This document shows, piece by piece, positions 7,962-16,352 of a stretch of DNA of 49,621 bases. Source of the stretch: Pseudomonas sp. ACN8 (GTDB lineage: Bacteria; Pseudomonadota; Gammaproteobacteria; Pseudomonadales; Pseudomonadaceae). Numbering within the stretch: position 1 is the stretch's first letter; each line of letters begins with the position of its first letter. Made by a program: the position numbers and the translations under genes. Under the pieces are notes generated by a model, which was given only the letters and a program-made list of their open reading frames with translations, did no database searches and had not been told where the DNA came from. The stretch covers positions 1-49,621 of the forward strand of contig NZ_MRCS01000048.1 of the NCBI RefSeq assembly GCF_002303925.1, written 5' to 3'.

Positions 7962-7977
7962 TTGAAACCCTCTTTGC

Positions 7978-10296
7978 TTAATTCATCCAGCCCTTGACCC
8001 AGTCCATCACCGACTCAGCAGGGTTTTCACCACCGCAAGCGGCGCCGGGAGGCGGTTCGCTGCCGCGAATATACGGCATCTGCACGGCACCCGGGCAACC
8101 GGCGTCAGAACCTTGTCCGGTTCGCGAGTCCACCCAGGCCTGAACGATATTATCCGGCTGCGGCATGTCCAGCGGCAACGGGTCGGCCTTGCGCATGAAG
8201 CTGGTCCAGACCTGCAAGGCCCCGGTGGCGCCGGTGAATGGCGTCTTGCCATTGTCGTCGCGACCCAGCCAGACCACCGCCAGCAAATCCTGGCTAAAAC
8301 CGGCAAACCAGCTGTCCCGCGAGTCGTTACTGGTACCGGTCTTGCCCGCCAGGGTCAGGGTCCTTGGCAGCACGTTATAGACCGAGCTGCCCGTACCTTC
8401 ACGCATCACCCGCTGCATGGCGCTCTGGATCAGGTAAATGGAGGCCGGATCGAAACGCTGCTGAATCTGGAACGGATAACGCTTGAGCGGTTCGCCCTCG
8501 GCAGTCAGCACGCTACGAATCCCGCGCATCGGCGTATTGAAACCGCCGTTGGCGAGGGTCTGGTACATGGTCGCCACTTCGATCGGCGTCATGCCGCCAG
8601 CGCCAAGCAACATCGACGGGAAGGCAGGGAATTCACGGGTCACACCCAGGCGCTCCACCGTCTTCAGGACGTTCGGCACACCGACCGCCAAACCGAGACG
8701 CGCGGTCGACAGGTTGTAGGAATGCGCCAGACCTTGATAGAGGAACACCGTACCGTGAGACCGACGATCATAGTTCTGCGGTTTCCAGACCTGACCGTCC
8801 GCGCCTTTGACCGAGAAGGATTCGTCCGACAGCCAGCTGGTCAACGTGTACTGGCTCGGTTTCTCCAGTGCGGTCAGATAAACCGCCGGCTTGATCAGCG
8901 AGCCGATCGGCCGTACCGCATCCAGCGCCCGGTTGAACCCGGCAAAGCTGGCCTGGCGACTGCCGATCATGGCCTGCACTTCCCCGGTCTCCGGGTTGGT
9001 CACGACCATTGCCGCCTCGACGTCATCGGAACCCTTGCGCCCCGCCAGACGCTTGAAGGTGTCGTTGACCGAGGCTTCAGCCTTCATCTGCAGGATCGGG
9101 TCGAAGCTGGTGAAGATCCGCAGACCTTCCTCGGTCAAGTCTTCGTCGCGATAGTCTTCGCGCAACTGACGCTTGACCAGATCGAGGAAGCCGGGGAACG
9201 AGCTGTCCGCCAGACTGCCGCGCTTGGTCACGCCCAGCGGCATTTTCTTCGCCGCCTCAACCTGCTCGGCAGTCGCAACGCCCTGCTCTTGCAGCACATC
9301 GAGTACCAGGTTGCGCCGCTCGAGGGCACGCTCTGGATAACGACGAGGGTTATAGGAAGAAGGCCCCTTGACCATGCCCACCAGCAGCGCGACTTGATGC
9401 AGCTTGAGCTCGGCCAGCGGCTGACTGAAAAAGAACTGGCTGGCCAGACCGAAACCGTGCACCGCGCGCTGACCATCCTGCCCGATAAACACTTCGTTGA
9501 GGTAAGCCTCAAGAATTTCGGACTTGTCGTAATGCAGTTCAAGCAGCAGCGCCATCATCGCTTCGGTGAGTTTGCGGCTCAGGCTGCGCTCGTTGGTCAG
9601 GTAGAAGTTTTTGACCAACTGCTGAGTCAGGGTACTGCCGCCCTGACGCATGCGCCCGGACGAACCGTTGACCCAGATTGCACGGGCGATCGACTTCGGC
9701 GACACACCAAAGTGATGATAGAAATCACGGTCCTCGACCGCCACCAGCGTTTCAAGCAGGTACGGTGGCACCTGATCGATCTTGATCAGAATCCGGTCTT
9801 CGAGGTTTTTCGGGTACAGGCCGCCGATCAGCAGTGGCTCCAGGCGCACCACCGACAGTTTCGAGCCTTTTGCCCCCGCCAACTCGGCTACGTAATCGCC
9901 GGAGAAACGCACCCGCACCGGTTGCGCTTGCTCCATGCCTTCATAGAACTGGAAGCCACGGGTGTTCAGATCAACGGTATTGCCGTTGACCGACGCCGCC
10001 CCCGGACCATTGGCCACGCTTTCACGGCGATAGCCCAGGGCATCGAGCTCGGTCAGGAAATCATCCCTGCTCAGTTTCTGTCCGACGAACAGTTCGAGCG
10101 GGCGCGCGTAAACCTTGGCCGGAATGGTCCAGCGTTTGCCGGAGAACTTCTCCTGGACGATTGCATCAAGGTAAACGGCGAATCCGGCCAGCACCACAAG
10201 GGCGACCAGACTGAGTTTAATGGCCCAGCCCAGCCACGGGCGCAGGCCCCTGGAGGGTGGTTTTTTCGGGGTGCGGGGAGTTCGAGTACGAGTCAT
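7978..10296 (-). CDS. mrcB: Penicillin-binding protein 1B, bifunctional peptidoglycan synthase
   Basis: A 772-residue class A penicillin-binding protein. A basic cytoplasmic tail is followed by one transmembrane helix (residues about 23-43), a UB2H-like domain, the GT51 glycosyltransferase domain with catalytic Glu188 in VEDRDFYHHFG and RQGGSTLTQQL, and the transpeptidase domain. The transpeptidase motifs are all present: Ser466 in GSLIKP, the SYN motif in AHSYNLS, and KTGTSN. It polymerises and cross-links glycan strands at the inner-membrane face of the periplasm. Its length is normal. It is the first gene of a leftward unit with the TPR lipoprotein and yqcC genes, and diverges from the kinase-like gene at 10413 across about 115 bases. 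Confidence 0.96.
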   Translation of the reverse strand: MTRTRTPRTPKKPPSRGLRPWLGWAIKLSLVALVVLAGFAVYLDAIVQEKFSGKRWTIPAKVYARPLELFVGQKLSRDDFLTELDALGYRRESVANGPGAASVNGNTVDLNTRGFQFYEGMEQAQPVRVRFSGDYVAELAGAKGSKLSVVRLEPLLIGGLYPKNLEDRILIKIDQVPPYLLETLVAVEDRDFYHHFGVSPKSIARAIWVNGSSGRMRQGGSTLTQQLVKNFYLTNERSLSRKLTEAMMALLLELHYDKSEILEAYLNEVFIGQDGQRAVHGFGLASQFFFSQPLAELKLHQVALLVGMVKGPSSYNPRRYPERALERRNLVLDVLQEQGVATAEQVEAAKKMPLGVTKRGSLADSSFPGFLDLVKRQLREDYRDEDLTEEGLRIFTSFDPILQMKAEASVNDTFKRLAGRKGSDDVEAAMVVTNPETGEVQAMIGSRQASFAGFNRALDAVRPIGSLIKPAVYLTALEKPSQYTLTSWLSDESFSVKGADGQVWKPQNYDRRSHGTVFLYQGLAHSYNLSTARLGLAVGVPNVLKTVERLGVTREFPAFPSMLLGAGGMTPIEVATMYQTLANGGFNTPMRGIRSVLTAEGEPLKRYPFQIQQRFDPASIYLIQSAMQRVMREGTGSSVYNVLPRTLTLAGKTGTSNDSRDSWFAGFSQDLLAVVWLGRDDNGKTPFTGATGALQVWTSFMRKADPLPLDMPQPDNIVQAWVDSRTGQGSDAGCPGAVQMPYIRGSEPPPGAACGGENPAESVMDWVKGWMN

Positions 10297-10412
10297 GGCG
10301 GCGGATTATACGCACTTTATTCATCCTCAACAGGAGCGCTCCGAGGTTTGCGTCAAGCGGACTTGCGGCCATAATGACGGCCTTGAATTTTCCAGACTCT
10401 GAAGGATCGCCT

Positions 10413-11969
10413 GTGAGCCAGTCCCTGATCGCTGCCCTGCAAAACCCTGCCCTCTACCCGCATCCTGTAGAGGGATTCCAGGTCATCGAGACCCATATTT
10501 CCTGGGTACTGCTCACCGGCCCCTATGCCTATAAAGTGAAGAAGCCGGTCAATTTCGGTTTTCTCGACTTCACCAGCCTTGAGGCTCGCGAACACTTTTG
10601 CGCTGAAGAGCTGCGCCTGAACCAGCGCCTGACCGACGATTTGTACCTTGAAGTGCTGCCCGTCACCGGCAGCGCCGAGGCTCCGCAACTGGGCGGCGAA
10701 GGCCCGGCCATCGAATATGTACTGAAGATGCGCCAGTTCTCGCAAACCGGCTTGCTCAGCACCCTGCAAGCCAATGGCGAACTGACCACCGCGCACATCG
10801 ACGAGATGGCCGAGCAAATCGCCCGCTTCCACCTCAACGCACCGAAAGTGCCGGCCGGGCACGAAGCCGGCACCCCGGACAGCGTCATGGCGCCAGTGCG
10901 GCAGAACTTCGAACAGATCCGTCCGTTCCTCAGCGACAAGGCCGACCTGTTGCAACTCGACGCCCTGCAAGCCTGGGCCGAAAGCAGTTTCGAACGTCTC
11001 AAGCCGCTGCTCGCCCAGCGCAAGGCCGAAGGTTTCATTCGTGAATGCCACGGTGACATCCACTTGGGCAACGCCACCGTGATCAACGGCAAGGTCGTGA
11101 TCTTCGACTGCATCGAATTCAACGAACCGTTTCGCTTTACCGACGTTTACGCCGACACCGGCTTCCTGGCGATGGACCTGGAAGATCGCGGCCTGAAGTG
11201 CCTGGCGCGTCGCTTCATCAGCCAGTACCTGGAACTGACCGGCGACTATCGCGGCCTCGAACTGCTGAACTTCTATAAAGCCTACCGCGCACTGGTTCGC
11301 GCCAAGGTTGCCCTGTTCAGCATGCCGGCCGACGCTACTGCGGTGCAGCGCGCCACGACCCTGCGCCAGTACCGCAATTACGCCAACCTGGCGGAAAGCT
11401 ACAGCACCATTCCTTCACGCTTCATGGCCATTACCCACGGTGTTTCCGCTGTCGGCAAGAGCCATGTTGCCATGCGCCTGGTCGAAGCCCTGGGCGCGAT
11501 TCGCCTGCGTTCCGATGTCGAGCGCAAGCGCCTGTTCGGCGAGCAAACCGTCGAGAACGACGTACAGGCCGGCATCTATAGCGCCGACGCCAGTGCAGCG
11601 ACCTATGCCCGCCTGCACGAAATCTCCGACGTCATTCTGCGCGCAGGCTTCCCGGTGGTGGTCGACGCCACTTACCTCAAGCAAGATCAGCGTGACAGTG
11701 CAGCGAAGGTTGCCGAAGCCACCGGCGCACCCTTCCTGATCCTCGACTGCAATGCGCCACAGGCCGTGATCGAAAGCTGGCTGGCCATGCGCCAGGCGGA
11801 CAAAAAAGACCCGTCCGACGCCACCCTGGCCGTCATCGCAGCCCAGCAAGCCAGCCGGGAAGCGCTGACGCCCGCGGAAATCCTCTGCAGCAAGCGCGTC
11901 CAGACCAATGAAAGCGGGACGCTCGATACCGTTGTCGCGCAAATTCGTCAGCGCCTTCCGGGCCTGTAA
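10413..11969 (+). CDS. Two-domain protein: aminoglycoside-phosphotransferase fold plus P-loop ATPase
   Basis: A 518-residue cytoplasmic protein. The N-terminal half is a kinase-like (APH/ECK) domain with the catalytic loop RECHGDIHLGN (around residue 213) and the downstream IFDCIEFN metal motif. The C-terminal third is a zeta-toxin-like P-loop kinase domain with Walker A GVSAVGKS (around residue 344) and a later VVVDATYLKQDQR stretch. It is annotated in many proteobacteria as a bifunctional aminoglycoside phosphotransferase/ATP-binding protein; the substrate is unknown and drug resistance should not be assumed. I chose the GTG at 10413 because AAGGA lies six bases upstream; an ATG at 10374 is less well placed. 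A perfect hairpin follows the stop. Confidence 0.82.
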   Translation: MSQSLIAALQNPALYPHPVEGFQVIETHISWVLLTGPYAYKVKKPVNFGFLDFTSLEAREHFCAEELRLNQRLTDDLYLEVLPVTGSAEAPQLGGEGPAIEYVLKMRQFSQTGLLSTLQANGELTTAHIDEMAEQIARFHLNAPKVPAGHEAGTPDSVMAPVRQNFEQIRPFLSDKADLLQLDALQAWAESSFERLKPLLAQRKAEGFIRECHGDIHLGNATVINGKVVIFDCIEFNEPFRFTDVYADTGFLAMDLEDRGLKCLARRFISQYLELTGDYRGLELLNFYKAYRALVRAKVALFSMPADATAVQRATTLRQYRNYANLAESYSTIPSRFMAITHGVSAVGKSHVAMRLVEALGAIRLRSDVERKRLFGEQTVENDVQAGIYSADASAATYARLHEISDVILRAGFPVVVDATYLKQDQRDSAAKVAEATGAPFLILDCNAPQAVIESWLAMRQADKKDPSDATLAVIAAQQASREALTPAEILCSKRVQTNESGTLDTVVAQIRQRLPGL

Positions 11970-11981
11970 GGAAGTTTTTCA

Positions 11982-12009
11982 GCCGTGAAGCCTCCGCTGG
12001 CTTCACGGC
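11982..12009. terminator. Perfect 11-base inverted repeat after the kinase-like gene
   Basis: GCCGTGAAGCC / GGCTTCACGGC with a 6-base loop begins 12 bases after the stop codon. There is no T run on the plus strand, so it may act as an mRNA 3'-end stabiliser or a weak terminator. It also lies just upstream of the next gene's probable -10 (TATACT, 12026-12031). Confidence 0.55.
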
Positions 12010-12060
12010 CGTCAAATAGTGGCACTATACTGGCGTCATAAAACCAACAGGTGATGCGAC

Positions 12061-12405
12061 ATGAGCCAGCCGAAACTTCTCGACACACCGCTGTATGCCC
12101 TGCTGCACAAAGACGACATCAAAGGCTTCAACAGTGAACGCCCCAAGGATGGCCCCATCGACATGGTGGGTGGAGATTTCCGGGGGCTGGACCTGCGCGA
12201 GTTGAATGCCGACGGCGTGGATTTCAGCGACGCCTACTTCCGCTCCGCCGACTTGCGTGGCATCGATTTTCGCAAAGCTAACCTGGAAGGTGCGAGCCTG
12301 GCTCACGCGCAAATCTCCGGTACTTACTTTCCGGTGGAACTCAGTGCCGACGAAATCCTGATGTCGATGAACTTCGGCACGCGATTGCGCTATCGCACCC
12401 GCTGA
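12061..12405 (+). CDS. Pentapeptide-repeat protein
   Basis: A 114-residue soluble protein. The centre holds tandem A(D/N)LXX-type pentapeptide units: DFRGLDLRELNADGVDFSDAY, FRSADLRGIDFRKANLEGASL (given here as two overlapping pieces, residues about 40-82). Such repeats form a right-handed quadrilateral beta helix. The N-terminal 35 residues and the C-terminal 25 (including a basic tail RLRYRTR) are unique. With only about eight repeats it is much shorter than gyrase-protecting pentapeptide proteins, so I do not assign that role. A promoter-like TTCACG / TATACT pair lies at 12002-12031. Function unknown; seen in the same position between mrcB and prrF in other pseudomonads, as far as I recall. 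Confidence 0.75.
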   Translation: MSQPKLLDTPLYALLHKDDIKGFNSERPKDGPIDMVGGDFRGLDLRELNADGVDFSDAYFRSADLRGIDFRKANLEGASLAHAQISGTYFPVELSADEILMSMNFGTRLRYRTR

Positions 12406-12652
12406 TCATCGTCGCTGACTGAAACCTCCAGCGTCTCTCGTTGCGCTGGGCTGCGGGGATGTTCGCCCTTGATTCCCAGACTCTGCCCCGCCTCTTTCTC
12501 CTGCACTCACAGTCTTATGAGCGCACTGCCAATACTCGTTTCTTAGAAGCTTTTGCGTCGTAAACGAGCAAACAATCACGCTTTTCCTACTGATGGCTAC
12601 ACTCCTCAGAAGATTGCCCACGCTCTCCATTCGGCCATCGCAAGGAGGCTTG

Positions 12653-12925
12653 ATGAATGATGAACTGCAACACCTGAAGAATCTTGGCAAGACGTCAGCG
12701 CAATGGCTGCATGCCGTGGGCATCCATAGCGCTTCGGACTTGCGTCGCCTCGGGGCGGTGGATGCCTATCGGGCCGTGCGCACGCGCGGTTTTCGGGCGT
12801 CCAAGGTGTTGTTGTACGCAATTGAAGGCGCCCTGATGGACGTTCACTGGAATGATATTCCAGCCGAGCGCAAGGAAGCCCTGAACAAACAACTGGAAGC
12901 CATTTCTACACGCCACAAGAATTGA
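12653..12925 (+). CDS. Solo TfoX C-terminal domain protein
   Basis: A 90-residue protein matching the C-terminal domain of TfoX/Sxy (LKNLGKTSAQWLHAVGIHSASDLRRLG, then AYRAVRTRG and LYAIEGALMDVHWNDIP, read as separate blocks). In TfoX proteins this domain is a helix-hairpin-helix-like module; the N-terminal TfoX domain that is linked to competence control is absent, so a competence role is not implied. The ATG at 12653 is preceded by a very good ribosome site, AAGGAGG, six bases upstream; an earlier in-frame ATG at 12593 lacks one. It lies immediately upstream of the PrrF RNA. The 240 bases before it hold a CTCGTTT/AAACGAG inverted repeat (12535-12568) and no recognised gene. Confidence 0.82.
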   Translation: MNDELQHLKNLGKTSAQWLHAVGIHSASDLRRLGAVDAYRAVRTRGFRASKVLLYAIEGALMDVHWNDIPAERKEALNKQLEAISTRHKN

Positions 12926-13024
12926 TCCGACAAATATTTCTGAAGCTTTGCAACCTGAAACCCAATGATTACGAGGCCGGCAGGCACAATTGCGGCGAAT
13001 CGCAAAGAAATCGAAAAACAGCGG

Positions 13025-13056
13025 TTGACTTGGTAATGAGAATCGATATGATTATC
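13025..13056 (+). promoter_or_regulatory. PrrF promoter with Fur box
   Basis: TTGACT (13025-13030), a 16-base spacer and TATGAT (13047-13052) form a good sigma-70 promoter. The spacer and -10 are covered by GGTAATGAGAATCGATATG (13032-13050), which matches 14 of 19 positions of the Fur consensus; a second overlapping match ends in GATTATC at 13056. Fur with iron would block RNA polymerase here. Confidence 0.85.
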
Positions 13057-13058
13057 AC

Positions 13059-13172
13059 AACTGGTCGCGAGACTGGTCGATATTCTGAAAAGCCCTTGGT
13101 TCGGACTCTCGGATTATCTCCTCATCAGGCTAATCACGGTTATTTGACCCGGCTCTTGCCGGGTCTTTTTTT
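13059..13172 (+). ncRNA. prrF: PrrF iron-responsive small RNA
   Basis: A roughly 114-base RNA that begins AACTGGTCGCGAG about seven bases after the -10 and ends in a strong terminator: GACCCGGC / GCCGGGTC with a TCTT loop (13146-13165) and seven Ts. The internal CTCATCAGGCTAATCACGG (13120-13138) and CGGACTCTCGGATTATCTC stretches are the conserved PrrF core that pairs with mRNAs of iron-containing proteins such as sodB and TCA-cycle enzymes. When iron is low, Fur leaves the promoter and PrrF lowers non-essential iron use. P. aeruginosa has two tandem copies; only one is present here. An 89-codon reading frame that runs across it is rejected. Confidence 0.92.
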
Positions 13173-13305
13173 GCCTGTGGAAAAGTACTGACAGGGTCAG
13201 GCGTAGCGTCCTTCCAAGGATTCCACGGGCAAGTCCGCCATTTGATAGCATTCAACACTCAAGCTCGGACATATCCGGTCACGAGCCGCGGGACCGAGGA
13301 CAGAC

Positions 13306-13623
13306 ATGAAGTTGCTTTGCGCAGGTGCCGAGCTGGTCAATGACAGCAGCCGCGGGTTCGACATCGATGGTCAAAAGTTTTTTGCAGTGCGCCGCAATGG
13401 CCAGGTTTACGTCTACATCAATCGCTGCCCGCACCGGGGCGTTGCCCTGGAGTGGCATCCCGACCAGTTTCTCGACCCCAGCAACAGCCTGATCCAGTGC
13501 GCCACCCATGGCGCACTGTTCCTGATCGAAGACGGTGAATGCGTCGCCGGCCCTTGCGCGGGGCAAACCTTGACCAGCGTGGCCTGCCGCGAGGATGAAC
13601 AAGGAATCTGGATCAGCCGTTAG
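13306..13623 (+). CDS. Small Rieske [2Fe-2S] protein
   Basis: A 105-residue stand-alone Rieske domain. The cluster ligands are clear: CPHRG (Cys and His of the first pair) and CATHGALF (second pair), with 17-20 residues between boxes as in the soluble ferredoxin-like branch. There is no signal peptide, membrane anchor or oxygenase domain, so it is probably a cytoplasmic electron carrier or NirD-like domain; its partner is not encoded nearby. It is convergent with sfsA: the two stop codons overlap by four bases (13620-13623). It begins 133 bases after the PrrF terminator. Confidence 0.85.
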   Translation: MKLLCAGAELVNDSSRGFDIDGQKFFAVRRNGQVYVYINRCPHRGVALEWHPDQFLDPSNSLIQCATHGALFLIEDGECVAGPCAGQTLTSVACREDEQGIWISR

Positions 13624-14333
13624 CCACCCGGCAACACGTCCAGCCGCCGCTCGACCAGCATTTCTTCATGGCTCAACCGCACACCGTAGGCCAACACCTC
13701 GACCCCACAGGCAATCGCCTCACTCAGGGCCTGCGCATAAACCGCATCGATTTCCTGTGCCGGGCGCACAGCCTCGATGTCGGTGAGGCAAACACAGTAC
13801 AACTGCACCGCGCGAATACCGTCCCTGGCCAGGTGCGCCAGCTCCCGCAGATGCTTGGCGCCACGCAGGGTGACCGCATCGGGAAACGCCGCCACCGCCG
13901 TACCATCGAAGCCCAGGGTCACGCTTTTGACTTCGACGTAGGCCGGCCCTTCGGGGTAATCGAGGCGAAAATCGATACGACTGTTTTCCTGACCATAAGC
14001 CACTTCGCGTTTGAGCCCGGTAAACCCGTTCAGCTCGGTGATGACGCCCGCTCGCAGCGCCTCTTCGATCAAACCATTGGCACGGGCGGTGTTCACGCAA
14101 AACAGCCGCCCTTGCGGGGTTTCACCGACCTCCCAGGTACCGGGCAACTTGCGTTTCGGATCGTTGGAGCGACTGAACCAGACCTGCCCGCCTTCGACCT
14201 GACAATTGAGCATCGAGCCTGTGTTCGGACAGTGAATGGTCAGCAATTCGCCGCCAACGGTTTCGATATCGGCGAGAAAACGCTTGTAACGTCGGATCAG
14301 GCGCCCTTCTTCGAGGGGAGGATGAAAACGCAT
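13620..14333 (-). CDS. sfsA: Sugar fermentation stimulation protein SfsA
   Basis: A 237-residue protein of the SfsA family, recognised from the N-terminal RLIRRYKRFLADIE, CPNTGSML, FSRSNDPKRKLPGTWE and the nuclease-like core RIDFRLDYPEG...YVEVKSVTLG. The family has an OB-like N-terminal domain and a restriction-endonuclease-like C-terminal domain. In E. coli it is linked to maltose gene expression and binds DNA, but its biochemical role is not settled. Its start overlaps the stop of the aminotransferase gene by one base (TGATG at 14333), so both form one leftward unit. Length is normal for the family. Confidence 0.93.
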   Translation of the reverse strand: MRFHPPLEEGRLIRRYKRFLADIETVGGELLTIHCPNTGSMLNCQVEGGQVWFSRSNDPKRKLPGTWEVGETPQGRLFCVNTARANGLIEEALRAGVITELNGFTGLKREVAYGQENSRIDFRLDYPEGPAYVEVKSVTLGFDGTAVAAFPDAVTLRGAKHLRELAHLARDGIRAVQLYCVCLTDIEAVRPAQEIDAVYAQALSEAIACGVEVLAYGVRLSHEEMLVERRLDVLPGG

Positions 14334-15505
14334 CAGCCTTGCCAGCTCCGCAACCCACGGGCAATGCGCTCGACCGCCTCCTGCAAACGCTCGAGATTTT
14401 GCGTGTAGGCGAACCGCACATGATGTCCGGCCTGATAACGCCCGAAGTCCAGCCCCGGGGTGAATGCCACATGTTCGGTCTCGAGAAAATGCTTACAGAA
14501 CGCGAAGGCATCGCCGCCGAACTTGCTGATATCGGCGTACAAATAGAAAGCCCCTTCGGGCTCCACGGCAATGCCGAAGCCCAATTCACGCAAGGCCGGC
14601 AGCAGGTAATCCCGACGCCGGCCAAATTCGGCGCGACGCTCTTCGAGAATGCTGATGGTTGCCGGCTCGAAACAGGCCAGCGCAGCGTGCTGTGCCATGC
14701 TTGGAGCACTGATATAGAGATTTTGGGCGAGTTTTTCCAGCTCACCGACGGCCGCGTCGGGGGCCACCAGCCATCCGAGCCGCCAACCGGTCATTCCGAA
14801 GTACTTCGAGAAACTGTTCAGAACGAATGCACTGTCGTCGACTTCCAGCACGCTGGCCGCATCGGTGCCGTAGGTCAGGCCGTGATAAATCTCGTCGACC
14901 ACCAGATGACCGTGGCGCTCCTTGATCGCGACAGACAGCTTCGCCAACTCGTCGCGGGTCAGGATCGTGCCGGTCGGATTGGCTGGCGACGCCACCAATG
15001 CGCCGACGCTGTCGTGGTCCCAATGACGCTCGATCAGGCCCGGCGTCAATTGATAACGCACATCCGGGCCGACCGGCACCAGTTGTGCCGCGCCTTCGAC
15101 CAGTCGCAGGAAGTGCCGGTTACACGGGTAGCCCGGGTCCGCCAGCAGCCAGTGTTTACCGGGGTCGACCAGCAAAGCGCTGGCCAGCAGCAATGCGCCG
15201 GACCCGCCAGGCGTGATGAGGATGCGCCGCGGGTCGATGTTCAAGCCATAACGCTGCTGATAAAAGCCCGAAATGGCCTCACGCAGCTGCGGAATGCCGC
15301 GCGCGGCAGTGTACCGGGTCTTCCCCGCTGCAAGCGCAGCCTGGCCGGCCTGGATGATCGGTTCGGCGGTGGTGAAGTCCGGCTCGCCGATTTCCAGGTG
15401 AATCACATCGTGACCGGCCGCCTGCAATTCATTGGCCCGCGCCAACAGCGCCATGACATGGAAAGGTTCGATCGCGCGACTGCGGGCACTGTAGGACTGA
15501 GCCAT
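14333..15505 (-). CDS. PLP-dependent aminotransferase, class I/II
   Basis: A 390-residue fold-type I aminotransferase of the aspartate/alanine-aminotransferase superfamily. The PLP site is complete: GGSGALLLA, SPANPTGT (Asn of the pyridine ring contact), DEIYHGL, and the Schiff-base Lys234 in SFSKYFGMTGWRLG; ARG-type substrate arginine lies near the C-terminus (HHVRFAY). The family cannot be narrowed safely to one substrate; aspartate or another amino acid is possible. The ATG at 15505 has AAGGAAGG just upstream, and the protein then has family length; a longer reading to 15598 is unlikely. sfsA is coupled behind it. A TAGAAT -10-like hexamer lies at 15539-15534 on the minus strand. Confidence 0.88.
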   Translation of the reverse strand: MAQSYSARSRAIEPFHVMALLARANELQAAGHDVIHLEIGEPDFTTAEPIIQAGQAALAAGKTRYTAARGIPQLREAISGFYQQRYGLNIDPRRILITPGGSGALLLASALLVDPGKHWLLADPGYPCNRHFLRLVEGAAQLVPVGPDVRYQLTPGLIERHWDHDSVGALVASPANPTGTILTRDELAKLSVAIKERHGHLVVDEIYHGLTYGTDAASVLEVDDSAFVLNSFSKYFGMTGWRLGWLVAPDAAVGELEKLAQNLYISAPSMAQHAALACFEPATISILEERRAEFGRRRDYLLPALRELGFGIAVEPEGAFYLYADISKFGGDAFAFCKHFLETEHVAFTPGLDFGRYQAGHHVRFAYTQNLERLQEAVERIARGLRSWQG

Positions 15506-15838
15506 TGGCCTTCCTTCAACGGAAAAAAAACCGATTCTACCCAAGCGCAGGAACGAGCGAGAACCTAAAGCGGTCAGAGGCCTTGTAACACCGATCACAA
15601 ACGACTCAAGCGCGCGCGCAAGGTTTGACTAAAATCAATAATTGAGCACGGTTCCAGAGCCACCAGACAACGGTTTGTCATCATTTGCAAGCACCCTGTG
15701 CCGCGAGCTCGACATCCGGGAGTAGCGCGGCCCGAGTTGATCTGGTAAGTTCGCCCGCTTGCAGCCGCAGGGCCGGCAGGTGTCGGTGATGGAGCAATCC
15801 TGCGCAGATGGATTACAAGAGTAGAGGCGGTCTATTTC
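15506..15838. other. Divergent intergenic region between the aminotransferase gene and dksA
   Basis: About 330 bases without a gene. The left part holds the start signals of the aminotransferase gene (TAGAAT on the minus strand, with a poor -35). A TTGACT at 15625-15630 could belong to a dksA promoter, but no matching -10 is evident, so the dksA start site is not located. The 180 bases before dksA would form a long leader with GC-rich hairpin potential around 15765-15780. Confidence 0.5.
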
Positions 15839-16279
15839 ATGTCCACCCAAGCAAAGCAGCAAAACCAGACGATCAGCGGCTTCGAGCCCTATGTTCAGAA
15901 AACCGGCGAAGAGTACATGGGCGAGCCCATGCGCAAGCACTTCACCAAGGTCCTGAATCAGTGGAAAAAAGAGCTGATGGAAGGTGTCGACAAGACCGTG
16001 GACCACATGAAGGACGAAGCGGCCAACTTTCCTGATCCGGCAGACCGTGCCAGCCAGGAAGAGGAATTCGCCCTCGAACTGCGTGCCCGCGACCGTGAAC
16101 GCAAGTTGATCAAGAAGATCGACAAGACACTTCAGTTGATCGAAGACGAAGAGTACGGCTGGTGTGAATCCTGCGGCATCGAGATTGGCGTCAAGCGTCT
16201 CGAAGCGCGCCCTACCGCCGACCTGTGCATCGACTGCAAGACCCTGGCGGAAATCAAGGAAAAGCAAGTCGGCAAATAA
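15839..16279 (+). CDS. dksA: RNA polymerase-binding transcription factor DksA
   Basis: A 146-residue regulator that enters the RNA polymerase secondary channel and works with ppGpp to down-regulate rRNA promoters and activate amino acid genes. The coiled-coil tip carries the essential Asp66, Asp69 and Ala71 (DPADRA). The zinc site is four cysteines, Cys109 and Cys112 (CESC) and Cys130 and Cys133 (CIDC), so this is the zinc-containing form. A good ribosome site (GAGGCGG, 8 bases upstream) fixes the start at 15839. A terminator follows within 20 bases of the stop. An rRNA promoter set, a known type of DksA target, is at the left edge of the window. Confidence 0.97.
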   Translation: MSTQAKQQNQTISGFEPYVQKTGEEYMGEPMRKHFTKVLNQWKKELMEGVDKTVDHMKDEAANFPDPADRASQEEEFALELRARDRERKLIKKIDKTLQLIEDEEYGWCESCGIEIGVKRLEARPTADLCIDCKTLAEIKEKQVGK

Positions 16280-16298
16280 TGGCGACTTGAACGAAGAA

Positions 16299-16323
16299 CG
16301 GAGCGTGCGAACGCTCCGTTTTT
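16299..16323 (+). terminator. dksA terminator
   Basis: ACGGAGCG / CGCTCCGT with a 6-base loop (16299-16306 and 16313-16320), followed by TTTTG. It begins 20 bases after the dksA stop. Confidence 0.85.
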
Positions 16324-16352
16324 GTTTCCAGAATTCGCCTCGGCAATACACT

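Noticed and set aside
8113..10374. A 753-codon open frame on the plus strand opposite mrcB
   Set aside because: Antisense shadow of a complete penicillin-binding protein gene; the predicted protein is rich in His, Arg and Gln and has no recognisable domain.
10413..11969. Aminoglycoside resistance gene
   Set aside because: The APH fold alone does not show drug modification; chromosomal context and the fused P-loop domain point to a housekeeping kinase of unknown substrate.
12653..12925. Competence regulator TfoX/Sxy
   Set aside because: Only the C-terminal domain is present; the regulatory N-terminal domain is missing.
12922..13191. An 89-codon frame across the PrrF RNA
   Set aside because: It runs through the Fur-box promoter, the conserved RNA core and the terminator; the RNA explains the sequence better.
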